From contig JAJUGN010000007.1 in NCBI GenBank assembly GCA_029265975.1, positions 1 through 60,602 on the forward strand: a DNA stretch of 60,602 nt. Direction: 5' to 3'. Both the position numbers and the translations under genes were made by a program. Each line of letters starts with the position of its first letter. The stretch's first letter is position 1. This document shows positions 43,322 to 52,031 of the stretch, piece by piece. Source of the DNA: Clostridiales bacterium. GTDB taxonomy: Bacteria > Bacillota > Clostridia > Oscillospirales > Oscillospiraceae. The notes under the pieces were generated by a model. That model searched no databases, was not told the DNA's origin, and saw only the letters and a list, made by a program, of their open reading frames with translations.

Positions 43322-44518
43322 TTAATTCAAAAGATGCCCCATCTTTTCCCGCTTGGTTTGCAGGTAAAAAGCGTCGTGCTCCGTCGGGCTTATCTGTATG
43401 GGGATGCGCTCTACAATTTCCATTCCGAAGTCCGAAAGCCCGTAAATCTTCTGCGGATTGTTGGTCAAAAGCCTCAGAGTTTTCACGCCGAGGTCCCTCA
43501 ATATTTGCGCTCCGATAAAATATTCGCGCATATCGTCCTTAAAGCCGAGCGCGATATTGGCCTGGACGGTATCCATGCCTCTGTCCTGCAGCTCGTAGGC
43601 TCTCAGCTTGTTTACAAGTCCTATTCCCCTGCCCTCCTGCCGCATGTAGAGGAGCACTCCCCTGCCCTCCTTTTCTATACGCCTCATGGCCGAGGCGAAC
43701 TGCTCGCCGCAGTCGCAGCGCACCGAGCCGAAGGCGTCCCCGGTCAGGCACTCCGAATGAACTCTGCACAGCAGGTTTCTGCCGTCGCCTATATCTCCCT
43801 TCACGAGAGCCACATGATGTTCCCCGTTGAGCTTGTTGATATAGGCGCAGGCTTTGAAATCGCCGTATTTTGTCGGCATTTTTGTTTCGGCCACTCGCTC
43901 GACAAGTCTGTCGTGCTTTTTTCGGTATTCCTGAAGCTCTCTTATGGTGATGAACTTCAGCCCGAACCTCTCGGCAAGCTCCATAAGCTCCGGCGTCCTC
44001 ATCATTGAGCCGTCCTCGCGCATTATCTCGCAGCACAGGCCGCACTCTTTGAGCCCCGCTAGCCTCATAAGGTCTACCGTTGCCTCCGTGTGTCCGTTTC
44101 GCTCAAGCACGCCGTTTTTTCTCGCAAGGAGGGGGAACATATGCCCGGGCCTCCTGAAATCCTCCGGTCTGGCCCCGTCCTCGACGCATTTTCGGGCTGT
44201 CAGAGAGCGTTCCGCTGCGGATATGCCGGTAGTCGTGTCCACATGGTCGATGGAAACGGTGAAAGCCGTCTCGTGCAGGTCCGAATTTTTGTCCACCATT
44301 TGCGGTATTCTGAGCTTTTCGACCAGCGCCTTTCCCATGGGCATGCATATCAGCCCCTTGCCTTGCGTAGCCATGAAATTCACGTTCTCGGTCGTTGCGT
44401 GCTCGGCGGCGCATATGAAGTCGCCCTCGTTTTCCCTGTCCTCGTCGTCGGTTACGAGGATTATCCTTCCGTTTCTGAGCTCTTCCAGAGCCTCCTCAAT
44501 AGTGCTGAATCTGAACAT
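43322..44518 (-). CDS. ribBA: DHBP synthase / GTP cyclohydrolase II
   Basis: The 398-residue bifunctional enzyme has an N-terminal dihydroxybutanone-phosphate synthase domain ([11 protein letters not shown] near residue 28). The C-terminal cyclohydrolase II domain has zinc motif [14 protein letters not shown] (about 255-268) and RQEGRGIGL. It supplies both riboflavin branches. GGAGG precedes the ATG at 44518. Confidence 0.97.
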   Translation of the reverse strand: MFRFSTIEEALEELRNGRIILVTDDEDRENEGDFICAAEHATTENVNFMATQGKGLICMPMGKALVEKLRIPQMVDKNSDLHETAFTVSIDHVDTTTGISAAERSLTARKCVEDGARPEDFRRPGHMFPLLARKNGVLERNGHTEATVDLMRLAGLKECGLCCEIMREDGSMMRTPELMELAERFGLKFITIRELQEYRKKHDRLVERVAETKMPTKYGDFKACAYINKLNGEHHVALVKGDIGDGRNLLCRVHSECLTGDAFGSVRCDCGEQFASAMRRIEKEGRGVLLYMRQEGRGIGLVNKLRAYELQDRGMDTVQANIALGFKDDMREYFIGAQILRDLGVKTLRLLTNNPQKIYGLSDFGMEIVERIPIQISPTEHDAFYLQTKREKMGHLLN

Positions 44519-44528
44519 TTTCCGCCTC

Positions 44529-45185
44529 CTATATTTCAAAACCCGCTTTTGCGAGAAGCTCTAGGGTAACTCCGCCCTCAGCCCTGCCCGGGTCTTCCTT
44601 AATTCCCATAAGCTTCTCTACATATTTTGCTATGACGTCGTTTTCAAGATTTACGCTTTCGCCGGGGCTTTTTGAAAGGAGCGTCGTTTCCTTTCCTGTA
44701 TGCGGTATAACGGATACCGAAAAACCCCTTTCATCGAGCCTAGCCACCGTAAGGCTTATCCCGTCTATGGCCACCGAACCCTTTTCTACGATATACCTCA
44801 TTATTTTTTCTGGCGCGGAGATCCTTATCCACACGGCGCTCCCTTCCCGGACCTTGATCTCAATAATGCCCGTGCCGTCGATGTGGCCTGAAACTATATG
44901 TCCGCCGAATCTTCCGCCGGCAGGCATCGCGCGCTCAAGGTTTACGGCGCTGCCCGCCCTCAATTGCCCGAGTCCGCTTCTTGAAAGCGTTTCGTTCATC
45001 ACGTCCGCCGTAAAGCTGCAGGCTCCGAGCTCCGCAACTGTAAGGCAGACACCGTTTACCGCGACGCTGTCTCCGAGCCGCAGATCTCCGAATATTTTTG
45101 CGGCCTTAATCGTAAGCCTTGCACAGCCTGCGCCCTTAACGACGGCCGCGACCGTCCCCGTTTCTTCAATTATGCCGGTAAACAT
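44529..45185 (-). CDS. ribE: Riboflavin synthase alpha chain
   Basis: The 218-residue protein contains two lumazine-binding barrels: the first starts [10 protein letters not shown] with VNGVCLTV, the second has GHIDGTG and IDGISLTV. It forms riboflavin from two lumazines. GAGGTG precedes the ATG. It lies 9 nt after ribD in the riboswitch-controlled operon. Confidence 0.96.
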   Translation of the reverse strand: MFTGIIEETGTVAAVVKGAGCARLTIKAAKIFGDLRLGDSVAVNGVCLTVAELGACSFTADVMNETLSRSGLGQLRAGSAVNLERAMPAGGRFGGHIVSGHIDGTGIIEIKVREGSAVWIRISAPEKIMRYIVEKGSVAIDGISLTVARLDERGFSVSVIPHTGKETTLLSKSPGESVNLENDVIAKYVEKLMGIKEDPGRAEGGVTLELLAKAGFEI

Positions 45186-45194
45186 TTCAGCACC

Positions 45195-46280
45195 TCACTT
45201 CAGGCTGTATTCCAGGAGTATGTCGTCGCCGAGCTCCGTTATCTTCCTGTCGCGGAGCATCATCGCGTCCTCGGGCTTATCCGCTCCCCTGCCCCCCACG
45301 GGGCTTTTGGCGCTTTCCCCTCCGAAAATTTTCGGAGCGATATACACAAAAGCCTTATTTACAATGCCGCAGGCGAGCGCGGATGCGTTAAGGGTTCCTC
45401 CTCCTTCGAGGAGTATGCTGTCGATCTTCTTCCCGCCCAGTATCTTCATCAGCTCGTTAAGATCTATATGGGCGTTTTTCATCGGCACACTGATTATTTC
45501 TGCTCCTTTATCTCGCAGCCTGTCTGATTTTTTGCCCTCCGGCGCCCCGGTCGCTATATAGGTTTTGAACTCATGCGCAGTCCTGACTATTCTGGCTTCA
45601 AGAGGAATCCTCAGGTTCGTGTCGCAGATTATGCGAACCGGGTCCTTCCCTTCGGGCAGGCGGCAGTTAAGCATGGGGTCGTCAGAAATTACCGTGCCGG
45701 CGCCGGCCATAACGGCCGAGTATCTGTGACGAAGCCAGTGGACGTGCTCCCTCGCTTTTTCGCCTGTTATCCATTTGGACTTGCCGCTCGCGGTCGCGAT
45801 TTTCCCGTCGAGCGTCATCGCGTACTTTATCGCCACAAAAGGTGTATTGTGTGCGATGAAGTGGCAGAAGACCTCGTTTAAGCTCCTGCATTCTTTTTCC
45901 AGCACACCGCAGACGGTTTCAATACCGTGTTTTTTCAGAATTTCAAAACCCTTCCCGGCAACAAGCGGATTCGGGTCCTCCATACCCGCGATCACTTTTT
46001 TGATTCCGCTTTCTATCAGCGCGTCGGTGCACGGCGGCGTCTGCCCTCTGTGGCAGCACGGCTCCAGGGTCACATACAGCGTAGCGCCCTCCGGGCTTTC
46101 CGAGCAGGCGGAAAGGGCGTTTCTCTCGGCGTGGGGAGAGCCGTATTTTTCGTGATGACCTTTACCTATTATCCTGCCGTCCTTTACGATTACCGCGCCC
46201 ACCATGGGATTGGGGTTTACCCAGCCGCAGCCCTTCCATGCTTCCTGAACAGCAAGACTCATGAAATATTCGCTATGCAT
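45195..46280 (-). CDS. ribD: Riboflavin deaminase/reductase
   Basis: The 361-residue bifunctional enzyme has an N-terminal deaminase (HAERNA near residue 50 and PCCHRGQTPPC near residue 73 bind zinc) and a C-terminal NADPH reductase (about 150-361). It catalyses the second and third steps of the GTP branch. GGAGG precedes the ATG. It is the first gene after the FMN riboswitch. Confidence 0.97.
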   Translation of the reverse strand: MHSEYFMSLAVQEAWKGCGWVNPNPMVGAVIVKDGRIIGKGHHEKYGSPHAERNALSACSESPEGATLYVTLEPCCHRGQTPPCTDALIESGIKKVIAGMEDPNPLVAGKGFEILKKHGIETVCGVLEKECRSLNEVFCHFIAHNTPFVAIKYAMTLDGKIATASGKSKWITGEKAREHVHWLRHRYSAVMAGAGTVISDDPMLNCRLPEGKDPVRIICDTNLRIPLEARIVRTAHEFKTYIATGAPEGKKSDRLRDKGAEIISVPMKNAHIDLNELMKILGGKKIDSILLEGGGTLNASALACGIVNKAFVYIAPKIFGGESAKSPVGGRGADKPEDAMMLRDRKITELGDDILLEYSLK

Positions 46281-46302
46281 TTTTCAGCCTCCTTAAAAAT
46301 AA

Positions 46303-46329
46303 AACGCCACGGACCCTCTCCATGGCGTT
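46303..46329 (-). terminator. Second hairpin with U tract, just before the ribD ribosome site
   Basis: AACGCCACGG (46303-46312) and CCATGGCGTT (46320-46329) pair with one mismatch. The minus-strand tail is TTTTATTTTT. It lies about 10 nt before ribD's GGAGG, after the main riboswitch terminator. Confidence 0.6.
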
Positions 46330-46360
46330 ATTATGCGCAAAAAAGCTGATTTGCCCTTAA

Positions 46361-46392
46361 AAACAATGCTCTGGAATTAAAAATTCCAGAGC
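46361..46392 (-). terminator. Terminator of the FMN riboswitch
   Basis: GCTCTGGAATT (46368-46378) and AATTCCAGAGC (46382-46392) form a perfect 11-bp stem. The minus-strand tail is ATTGTTTTTAAG. FMN binding is expected to allow this hairpin to form. Confidence 0.85.
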
Positions 46393-46426
46393 AGAACAAA
46401 CAGGCATAACAAACTATGCGCAAAAA

Positions 46427-46537
46427 TCTTCTTTCATCCGGACTATACCGTCGGCTTCGGAATCACACCGAATCTGCGCAATGCGCTCGTGGGCTTTACC
46501 ACCGGTGGGGAATTTCACCCCGCCCTGAAGACCTATA
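46427..46537 (-). ncRNA. FMN riboswitch (RFN element)
   Basis: The minus strand contains the conserved blocks in order: AGGTCTTCAGGGCGGGGTG, AAATTCCCCACCGG, TGGTAAAGCCCACGAGC, and the end block CCGACGGTATAGTC followed by CGGATGAAAGAAGA. It lies between a promoter and ribD and is followed by a terminator, so FMN should switch off the rib operon by early termination. Confidence 0.95.
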
Positions 46538-46550
46538 TTCGTTTTTCTGA

Positions 46551-46579
46551 ATACTAACACGAAAACCTCGGCCTGTCAA
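46551..46579 (-). promoter_or_regulatory. Promoter of the riboflavin operon
   Basis: Minus-strand TTGACA (46579-46574), 17-nt spacer and TAGTAT (46556-46551), ending just before the riboswitch. Confidence 0.8.
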
Positions 46580-46650
46580 CCGCAATTTAACTGTTTTCGG
46601 CGTTATTTCTTATTCCCAAAAGATTTTCATGCGCCTGCCCGGAACCGCTT

Positions 46651-48093
46651 TCAGAAGGGGTACCTTCTGGTTTCGCTGTGTACGGTGATCCACTTTTTCT
46701 CCGTGAACTCGTCCATGGAGAAGGAGCCGCCTTCACGTCCGACCCCGCTGTTTTTGACTCCCCCGAAAGGCGCGATCTGCGAGCCCATTACCGTAGACTC
46801 GTTTATATGCACCATCCCGGACTCCATTTTCCGGGCCATTCGCATCGCGGTGCCGACATCATTGGTCAGTATGGCCGACGAAAGCCCGTAGCTGTTGTCG
46901 TTGCAGAGCCGCAGGGCGTCGTCTGCATCTTTCGCCCTGATTACGCTGGTCATCGGGCCGAAGCTCTCCTCGTAAAATACATCCATTTCAGGCGTAACGT
47001 CGGCAAGCACAGTGGGCTGATAAAAGGCGCTCTCGTGCGTCCCGCCAGTCAACAGCCGCGCGCCTTTTGATACGGCGTCCTTTATCTGCCTGTCAAGCAC
47101 CGAGCACTGCTCCTCGCGAATCAGCGGGCCCACGAAAACCTCGGGATCCCTCGGGTCTCCGACCTTTATCGCCTTAGCGACGGACACGAGGGCCTTGCAG
47201 AAGGCGTCGTAAATCGCATCCTCGACGATGACGCGGCTGGTGCACATGCAGATCTGCCCCTGATGGTAGAAGGCTCCGTAAGCCGCCACTTTCGCCGCCT
47301 TTTCCACCTCGAAATCCCTCAGCACTATCAGCGGGTTCTTTCCGCCCATTTCCAGCGTGTATTTTTTGAATTTTGCGGCAGCTTTTGAGGCTATCCTGCG
47401 GCCTATGTCCGTCGAGCCGGTGAAGGCTATCATCCTGACCCTTTCATCCTCTATCAGCGCGTCGCCCACTACCGAGCCCGGTCCCGGAACGAAGCTGAAC
47501 ACTCCCTTGGGCAGTCCCGCGGCCTCGAGGCACTGGGCGATAATGGCTCCGGAAACCGGCGTGTCGGAGGCCGGCTTAAGCACAAAGGTGTTGCCCGCAG
47601 CAAGCGCGAAGGCGAGCTTGTTCAGCGCAAGCACAACAGGGTTGTTGAAGGGTGCGATGCCCGCTACGACGCCGAGCGGCTGTCTTATAAACGCAGAAAA
47701 CATTCCCGGGAATTCCGGCTGGAAGACTTCCCCGTTTATCCTTCGGCATTCACCCGCCGCCACACGGAAAATATTCGCCCCTCCGAACATCTCGCCCATA
47801 GCTTTGGTATAAACCGATCCGCTTTCAGCCGTAAGCAGCTCCGCGAATTCCTTTGCATGAGCTTCGAGATAATCCCCGGCCTTAAGCAGTATCCGCTCCC
47901 TCTCGACGGCCGAAGTTTCGGCCCATGCTTCCCGCGCCGCGTAAGCCGAGGCTATCGCGGCTTCCACTTCCAGAGGTCCGGCCGTATGCACCTTTGCAAA
48001 AACGCTGCCGTCGGCCGGGTTGATGTCGTCGGCGACTTTGCCGCTCTCGGTCGGAATCCACTCTCCGCCTATGTAAAGCCTGTATTCCTTCAT
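46651..48093 (-). CDS. Aldehyde dehydrogenase family protein
   Basis: The 480-residue NAD(P)-dependent dehydrogenase has the catalytic Glu in EMGGKNP near residue 250 and the nucleophilic Cys in QICMCTSR near residue 285. The NAD-site Asn/Lys are in PFNNP and VLKPAS. It oxidises aldehydes; the sequence resembles vanillin/benzaldehyde-type members, but the substrate is not fixed. AAAGGAA precedes the ATG. It is monocistronic. Confidence 0.92.
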   Translation of the reverse strand: MKEYRLYIGGEWIPTESGKVADDINPADGSVFAKVHTAGPLEVEAAIASAYAAREAWAETSAVERERILLKAGDYLEAHAKEFAELLTAESGSVYTKAMGEMFGGANIFRVAAGECRRINGEVFQPEFPGMFSAFIRQPLGVVAGIAPFNNPVVLALNKLAFALAAGNTFVLKPASDTPVSGAIIAQCLEAAGLPKGVFSFVPGPGSVVGDALIEDERVRMIAFTGSTDIGRRIASKAAAKFKKYTLEMGGKNPLIVLRDFEVEKAAKVAAYGAFYHQGQICMCTSRVIVEDAIYDAFCKALVSVAKAIKVGDPRDPEVFVGPLIREEQCSVLDRQIKDAVSKGARLLTGGTHESAFYQPTVLADVTPEMDVFYEESFGPMTSVIRAKDADDALRLCNDNSYGLSSAILTNDVGTAMRMARKMESGMVHINESTVMGSQIAPFGGVKNSGVGREGGSFSMDEFTEKKWITVHSETRRYPF

Positions 48094-48347
48094 CTCTTCG
48101 ATTCCTTTCGTTTATTTTTGTGCGACGGCGCGCCTCCCGCCTCCGCGATTTTTCGATACTATGCCGAAATCCGAACCATCCGCCGTGCCGTTTTCATGGA
48201 GCGCGCAACGCCCGTCCGCCTTTTATTTCTATTTTATCTTATTTCTGGTTTTTTGACAACCGAGCTTTTACAGCAGCGCCACCGGTTTTTTGTCATATCA
48301 GCATCGCTTCGCGGCGCATAATGACCCGGCTGGCGCAAAACTAAATA

Positions 48348-48372
48348 TGCCGACCCGTTACGGGGCGGCACC
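48348..48372. repeat. Left flanking hairpin of repeat copy 4
   Basis: TGCCGACCCG/CGGGGCGGCA pairs around TTA. Together with the following CC it matches 48566-48590 at 23 of 25 positions in direct orientation. Confidence 0.85.
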
Positions 48373-48373
48373 A

Positions 48374-48561
48374 GCCTGTCAAAAAACTTGTTTACAGCAA
48401 GAAAGCTTCGCAGAATTTCCGCCACTAACGGCGGAAAAAAGTCAAATCTGTCATTTCCGGCGGCGTGTACGTCGGAACTGACACCTCTCATGACGGGCGC
48501 GGCAGAGCGTCCGTCATGCACCCCACCTTGTCAAAAAAGCCCTTTGGGCTTTTTTGACAGT
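48374..48561 (+). repeat. Dispersed four-hairpin element, copy 4 (complete)
   Basis: The left end CCTGTCAAAAAAC and right end TTTTTTGACAG are inverted copies. Between them, in order, lie the hairpins TTCCGCC/GGCGGAA (48417-48435), GTCATTTCCG/CGGAACTGAC (48450-48482, one mismatch), CATGACG/CGTCATG (48489-48518) and TGTCAAAAAAGCCC/GGGCTTTTTTGACA (48530-48560). It lies between two minus-strand genes. The rest of the gap 48094-48593 has no gene. Confidence 0.92.
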
Positions 48562-48565
48562 CTTA

Positions 48566-48590
48566 TGCCGCCCCGTTACGAGGCGGCACC
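48566..48590. repeat. Right flanking hairpin of repeat copy 4
   Basis: TGCCGCCCCG/CGAGGCGGCA around TTA lies directly after the stop of the minus-strand gene ending at 48594. It is a direct copy of 48348-48372 with two changes. It probably serves as the transcript's 3' hairpin. Confidence 0.85.
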
Positions 48591-48593
48591 GCG

Positions 48594-49022
48594 CTATTTC
48601 AGAAGCTCCTCCGTTATTTCGACCGCGTCATTGATCGCCTTAAGGCATATCTTCCGCAGACCTTTTTCGTTAACTATCTTGAGCTGCTCCGGATCCCTTA
48701 TGTCGTATCCGAACAGGTCGGCGCAGCGCAGGCAGCCGTTTCTTTCCTTGAATTGCTTTAAGAATTCCAGCTCCTTATCGTAGGCGAGCGTTTTGTCGTA
48801 GTTGTTCTCTTTTGAGCTGCCGTATTTCATCCCTATCGCCATCAGGGCGCCGGTGACGGCTCCGCAGGCCTCTCCGCACCTCATTCCGCCGCCGAAGCAG
48901 GTGGAGATTTTCAAAGCCGTTTCCGTGTCGATGCCTACATCCTCGGCAAAAGCGGCGAAAGTTGATTGGGCGCAGTTGAAGCTCCTGTCGTGCAGCTGCA
49001 TAGCAGCCTGTTTTTTATCCAT
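48594..49022 (-). CDS. C_GCAxxG_C_C family redox protein
   Basis: This 142-residue second member of the family has FNCAQST, GGGMRCGEACGAVTGA and two later Cys (CLRCADLFGYD). The GGGMRCGE-CGAVTG core is shared with the arsenic-operon copy at 35730-36167, but the rest is diverged, so it is not a recent duplicate. GGAGGAG precedes the ATG at 49022. It follows the PfkB gene after about 30 nt and is probably co-transcribed. Confidence 0.85.
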   Translation of the reverse strand: MDKKQAAMQLHDRSFNCAQSTFAAFAEDVGIDTETALKISTCFGGGMRCGEACGAVTGALMAIGMKYGSSKENNYDKTLAYDKELEFLKQFKERNGCLRCADLFGYDIRDPEQLKIVNEKGLRKICLKAINDAVEITEELLK

Positions 49023-49054
49023 TTGTATTCTCCTCCGCAATTATTATTTTTGCG

Positions 49055-50023
49055 CTATAATGTATGTATGTTTTTCAAGCAGTTTTCTATTTCGCCGAGC
49101 CCCGGCATAGCCGGAACAGCCCCTTTTCGGGTCGTCGTGAGGCTGCCGGCGGCGTTGCTGAAGGCTACCAGCGCCCTCAGCTCAGACTCCGGAATTGTCC
49201 GGAGCTCCTTTTTCGTTTTTGCTCTCAGATTAAAAAGCAGAGAGCCGAGGAAAGCGTCTCCCGCGCCTGTCGTGTCGATAGTTTTGACGTCGTAGGCCGG
49301 CACGAGGCCATGCGCGCTCCCGTTATAAAAGAAAGCGCCCCCGGGACCGAGCGTAACGACGACCAGGGCCGCTCCTCCTCGGGCAAGCTCGGCGGAGCCC
49401 TCGAGCAGATCGTTTTTTCCGCTCAAAAGACGCATCTCCTCCTCGGATACCTTTACGATGTCGGCCAGCTCGAGAGCGTTTCGCATCTCCTCTGCGGCGC
49501 GTCTTTCGCAGTCCCACAGCAGCGGGCGGTAGTTCGGGTCGTAGCTTATGAGAGCGCCTTCGTCTTTTGCGGCCTTCGCCGCGTAAATCGTCGCGCCGCG
49601 GCATGGCTCGTCCGTAAGCGACACGGAGCCGAAATGGAATATCCTGCAGCCTTTCAGGATCGAACGATTCACTTCCTCCGGCCGGAGAAAGATGTCCGCG
49701 CAGTTTTTACGGTAAAAGGAAAAGGAACGGTCTCCGCTTTCGCTGAGATGGACAAAGGCAAGGGTAGTATTGTGTTCCGGATCCGTCAGCAGGCCGGAGA
49801 CATCTATCGAGGCTTTTTCCATTTCCGACTTCAGGAAACGCCCGAAATCGTCGTCGCCCACCTTTCCTATAAACGCCGTTTTTCCGCCGAGTTTTGCGGC
49901 CATCGCTAAAACATTTGCCGGAGCGCCGCCCGGGTTTTGCGCAAAAAGGTTCATTCCGGACTCGTTTCGGCCGCAGGGCGTGAAATCAATAAGGCTTTCG
50001 CCCAGAGCAGCAATGTCAAACAT
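49055..50023 (-). CDS. PfkB-family sugar kinase, probably fructokinase
   Basis: The 322-residue ribokinase-fold enzyme begins with the GESLID substrate strand and has NPGGAPANVA-type glycines near residue 31. The catalytic DTTGAGDAFLGS lies near residue 250. The pattern is closest to fructokinases, though other sugars are possible. GGAGG precedes the ATG at 50023. Confidence 0.9.
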   Translation of the reverse strand: MFDIAALGESLIDFTPCGRNESGMNLFAQNPGGAPANVLAMAAKLGGKTAFIGKVGDDDFGRFLKSEMEKASIDVSGLLTDPEHNTTLAFVHLSESGDRSFSFYRKNCADIFLRPEEVNRSILKGCRIFHFGSVSLTDEPCRGATIYAAKAAKDEGALISYDPNYRPLLWDCERRAAEEMRNALELADIVKVSEEEMRLLSGKNDLLEGSAELARGGAALVVVTLGPGGAFFYNGSAHGLVPAYDVKTIDTTGAGDAFLGSLLFNLRAKTKKELRTIPESELRALVAFSNAAGSLTTTRKGAVPAMPGLGEIENCLKNIHTL

Positions 50024-50157
50024 CGGAAACCTCCGCGAATTACAGAGTAGAAAAATTACCTCGCTCAATAATTAATTTAACAGAAATCCTGAACTTTTAC
50101 AATAATTAATTGAGAAGCCAAAATACCTGCAGAACGCTCAAATATTCGTTTTTTTCG

Positions 50158-50186
50158 TTGCCATATATAATACCCGGTATTATAAT
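50158..50186 (+). promoter_or_regulatory. Promoter of the diguanylate cyclase gene with inverted repeat in the spacer
   Basis: TTGCCA (50158-50163), 17-nt spacer and TATAAT (50181-50186). The spacer holds ATAATACC-C-GGTATTAT (50167-50183), an operator-like inverted repeat reaching into the -10 box. Confidence 0.7.
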
Positions 50187-50217
50187 TAATAATATAGACG
50201 GAAAAGGGGGCGCTGGT

Positions 50218-51357
50218 ATTCACTCTATACTTTATGTGGAGATCAACTGTTTCGCGCTTTCCGTTCTTCTTCTGATATTTTTTAATACCTATAAACGCGG
50301 GGAGCCGCACACTATCCAGCAGAGGATTTTCTTTGCCCTCATAATTACAGCCGCTCTGATACTTGTTCTGGACTCGGGAATGTGGATTGTGGACGGGATG
50401 CCAGGCGCCGCCGCCAAGGCTGCCAATATCCTTATCACCTCCGTTTACTATATTCTGAACCCGATGATTCCCATGATATGGTACTTTTATGTCGATTATC
50501 ACATATTCAGGAGCGGCAGGCGCCTCGCGAGGCTGTTGCCGCCTATGCTCCTCCCCTTTGCCGTCAACTTTGTTCTGACCGTCATGAGCGTTTTCGGAAA
50601 CGTCTTGTTTTACATTGACGGAAACAATGTTTATAACAGGGGAAGGTATTTTCTGATAGTCGGCCTGGTATGCCTTTATTATTTTGCGCATACCATGGTA
50701 CTCATTTTGTCCATGCGCAGGAAAATAAACGAAAACGAGTATATGCCGCTTTTGTTCTTCGCGCTGCCCCCGACAATAGCCGCTCTTATACAGAACTTCA
50801 ACTACGGGCTTTCGCTCATTTGGATCGCCGTTACCTTTTCCATACTGGTTATTTTCATCAATATCCAGAACGACCGGCTTTACAGAGACTATCTTACAAA
50901 TCTGTATAACAGAAGGCAGCTCGACAATTATCTGGCCGCCAAATCGCAGAGCGGCGGAAAGCTGCTGGGCGGGATGATGATAGACATCGACTGCTTTAAG
51001 GCGATAAACGACGTCTACGGTCATAAGAATGGTGACGAGGCCTTAAAGCAGGTCGCCGAGCTCCTTCGCAGAACGTTTGGAAAAAATGATTTCATCGCCA
51101 GATACGGCGGTGACGAGTTTGTGTTATTTACGGAGATTCATGATAAGTCCGAGCTGGCAGACATGGCAGGGAAGCTTACGGAAAATCTTGCGCAATTAAA
51201 CGCGCGGAGGCTTTCGCCCTATGAAATAAGCCTCAGCATAGGCTGGGACGCATATCCTTCGGAGAAGGCCAATTGTCTGATGGATCGTATAGATACTCTG
51301 ATGTATGAAAACAAGCAGCGCGCAAAAATGCCGGAAAAAGAAGGAGAAAAAAGATGA
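50218..51357 (+). CDS. Membrane diguanylate cyclase
   Basis: The product of about 379 residues has six or more N-terminal membrane helices (to about residue 205) followed by a GGDEF domain with intact RYGGDEF. It should make c-di-GMP. The frame is open from 50110, but the promoter at 50158-50186 puts the transcript start near 50193. The best-placed start is then an ATT at 50218, with AAAGGGGG 7 nt upstream. A GTG at 50236 is the alternative. Its stop overlaps the next start (ATGA). Confidence 0.85.
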   Translation: MHSILYVEINCFALSVLLLIFFNTYKRGEPHTIQQRIFFALIITAALILVLDSGMWIVDGMPGAAAKAANILITSVYYILNPMIPMIWYFYVDYHIFRSGRRLARLLPPMLLPFAVNFVLTVMSVFGNVLFYIDGNNVYNRGRYFLIVGLVCLYYFAHTMVLILSMRRKINENEYMPLLFFALPPTIAALIQNFNYGLSLIWIAVTFSILVIFINIQNDRLYRDYLTNLYNRRQLDNYLAAKSQSGGKLLGGMMIDIDCFKAINDVYGHKNGDEALKQVAELLRRTFGKNDFIARYGGDEFVLFTEIHDKSELADMAGKLTENLAQLNARRLSPYEISLSIGWDAYPSEKANCLMDRIDTLMYENKQRAKMPEKEGEKR

Positions 51358-51908
51358 AGACTTTGATATTCCAGGGCTCGCCCCGCCGTAACGGAGACTG
51401 CATGATGCTGGTCAATGAGTTTTTGAAACACCTCGAGGGCGAATACAGGCTTTTGGACGCTTATTACTGCGATATAAAAGCGTGCATCGACTGCAGGTAT
51501 TGCTATAAGAATCCCGGCTGCTCGATAAAGGACGGCATGCAGGATGTTTATGAATACATACAGGACGCTGATAACATACTTATAGCGTCGCCGCTGAATT
51601 TTGCGGAGCTGACAGGGCCTCTGCTTTCCGTCGCGAGCAGGCTGCAGACCTTTTACTGCGCGGAGGCCTTCAGAAAAGAAAAACCCGTCAAAAAGCCCAA
51701 GCGCGGAGGGATAATTCTCGTCGGAGGCGGCGACGGCAAGGTCGACGGTGCGGTTAGGACCGCCAAACTTATCCTTCACCACATGAATATGCAGAAGATC
51801 TTTGAGCCTGTGGTATCGCATAACACCGACCGCGTTTTGCCGCGTGACGACAAGGAGGCGATGGACGGAGCGGCCAGACTTGCCGCGTTTTTCAACGAGG
51901 TCCGCTGA
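51354..51908 (+). CDS. NADPH-dependent FMN reductase / iron-sulfur flavoprotein type
   Basis: The 184-residue flavodoxin-fold protein begins MKTLIFQGSPRRNGDC, the FMN-phosphate loop. It has a Cys set CIDCRYCYKNPGC near residue 45, typical of iron-sulfur flavoproteins. It likely transfers electrons from NAD(P)H or ferredoxin to small acceptors. It overlaps the cyclase stop by 4 nt, with GAAGGAG upstream. Confidence 0.87.
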   Translation: MKTLIFQGSPRRNGDCMMLVNEFLKHLEGEYRLLDAYYCDIKACIDCRYCYKNPGCSIKDGMQDVYEYIQDADNILIASPLNFAELTGPLLSVASRLQTFYCAEAFRKEKPVKKPKRGGIILVGGGDGKVDGAVRTAKLILHHMNMQKIFEPVVSHNTDRVLPRDDKEAMDGAARLAAFFNEVR

Positions 51909-51950
51909 ATACAAGATAATACAAAAAACTGTAGAATAATTTTATAGAAT

Positions 51951-51979
51951 TTGGCTTTTTTATCAGATAGAGTTATAAA
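51951..51979 (+). promoter_or_regulatory. Promoter of fchA-folD
   Basis: TTGGCT (51951-51956), 17-nt spacer and TATAAA (51974-51979), about 50 nt before the fchA start. Confidence 0.5.
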
Positions 51980-52031
51980 CTGGGTATTAGTACAGATTGT
52001 CGATAACAAATAAATATCAGGAGGTATCCCC

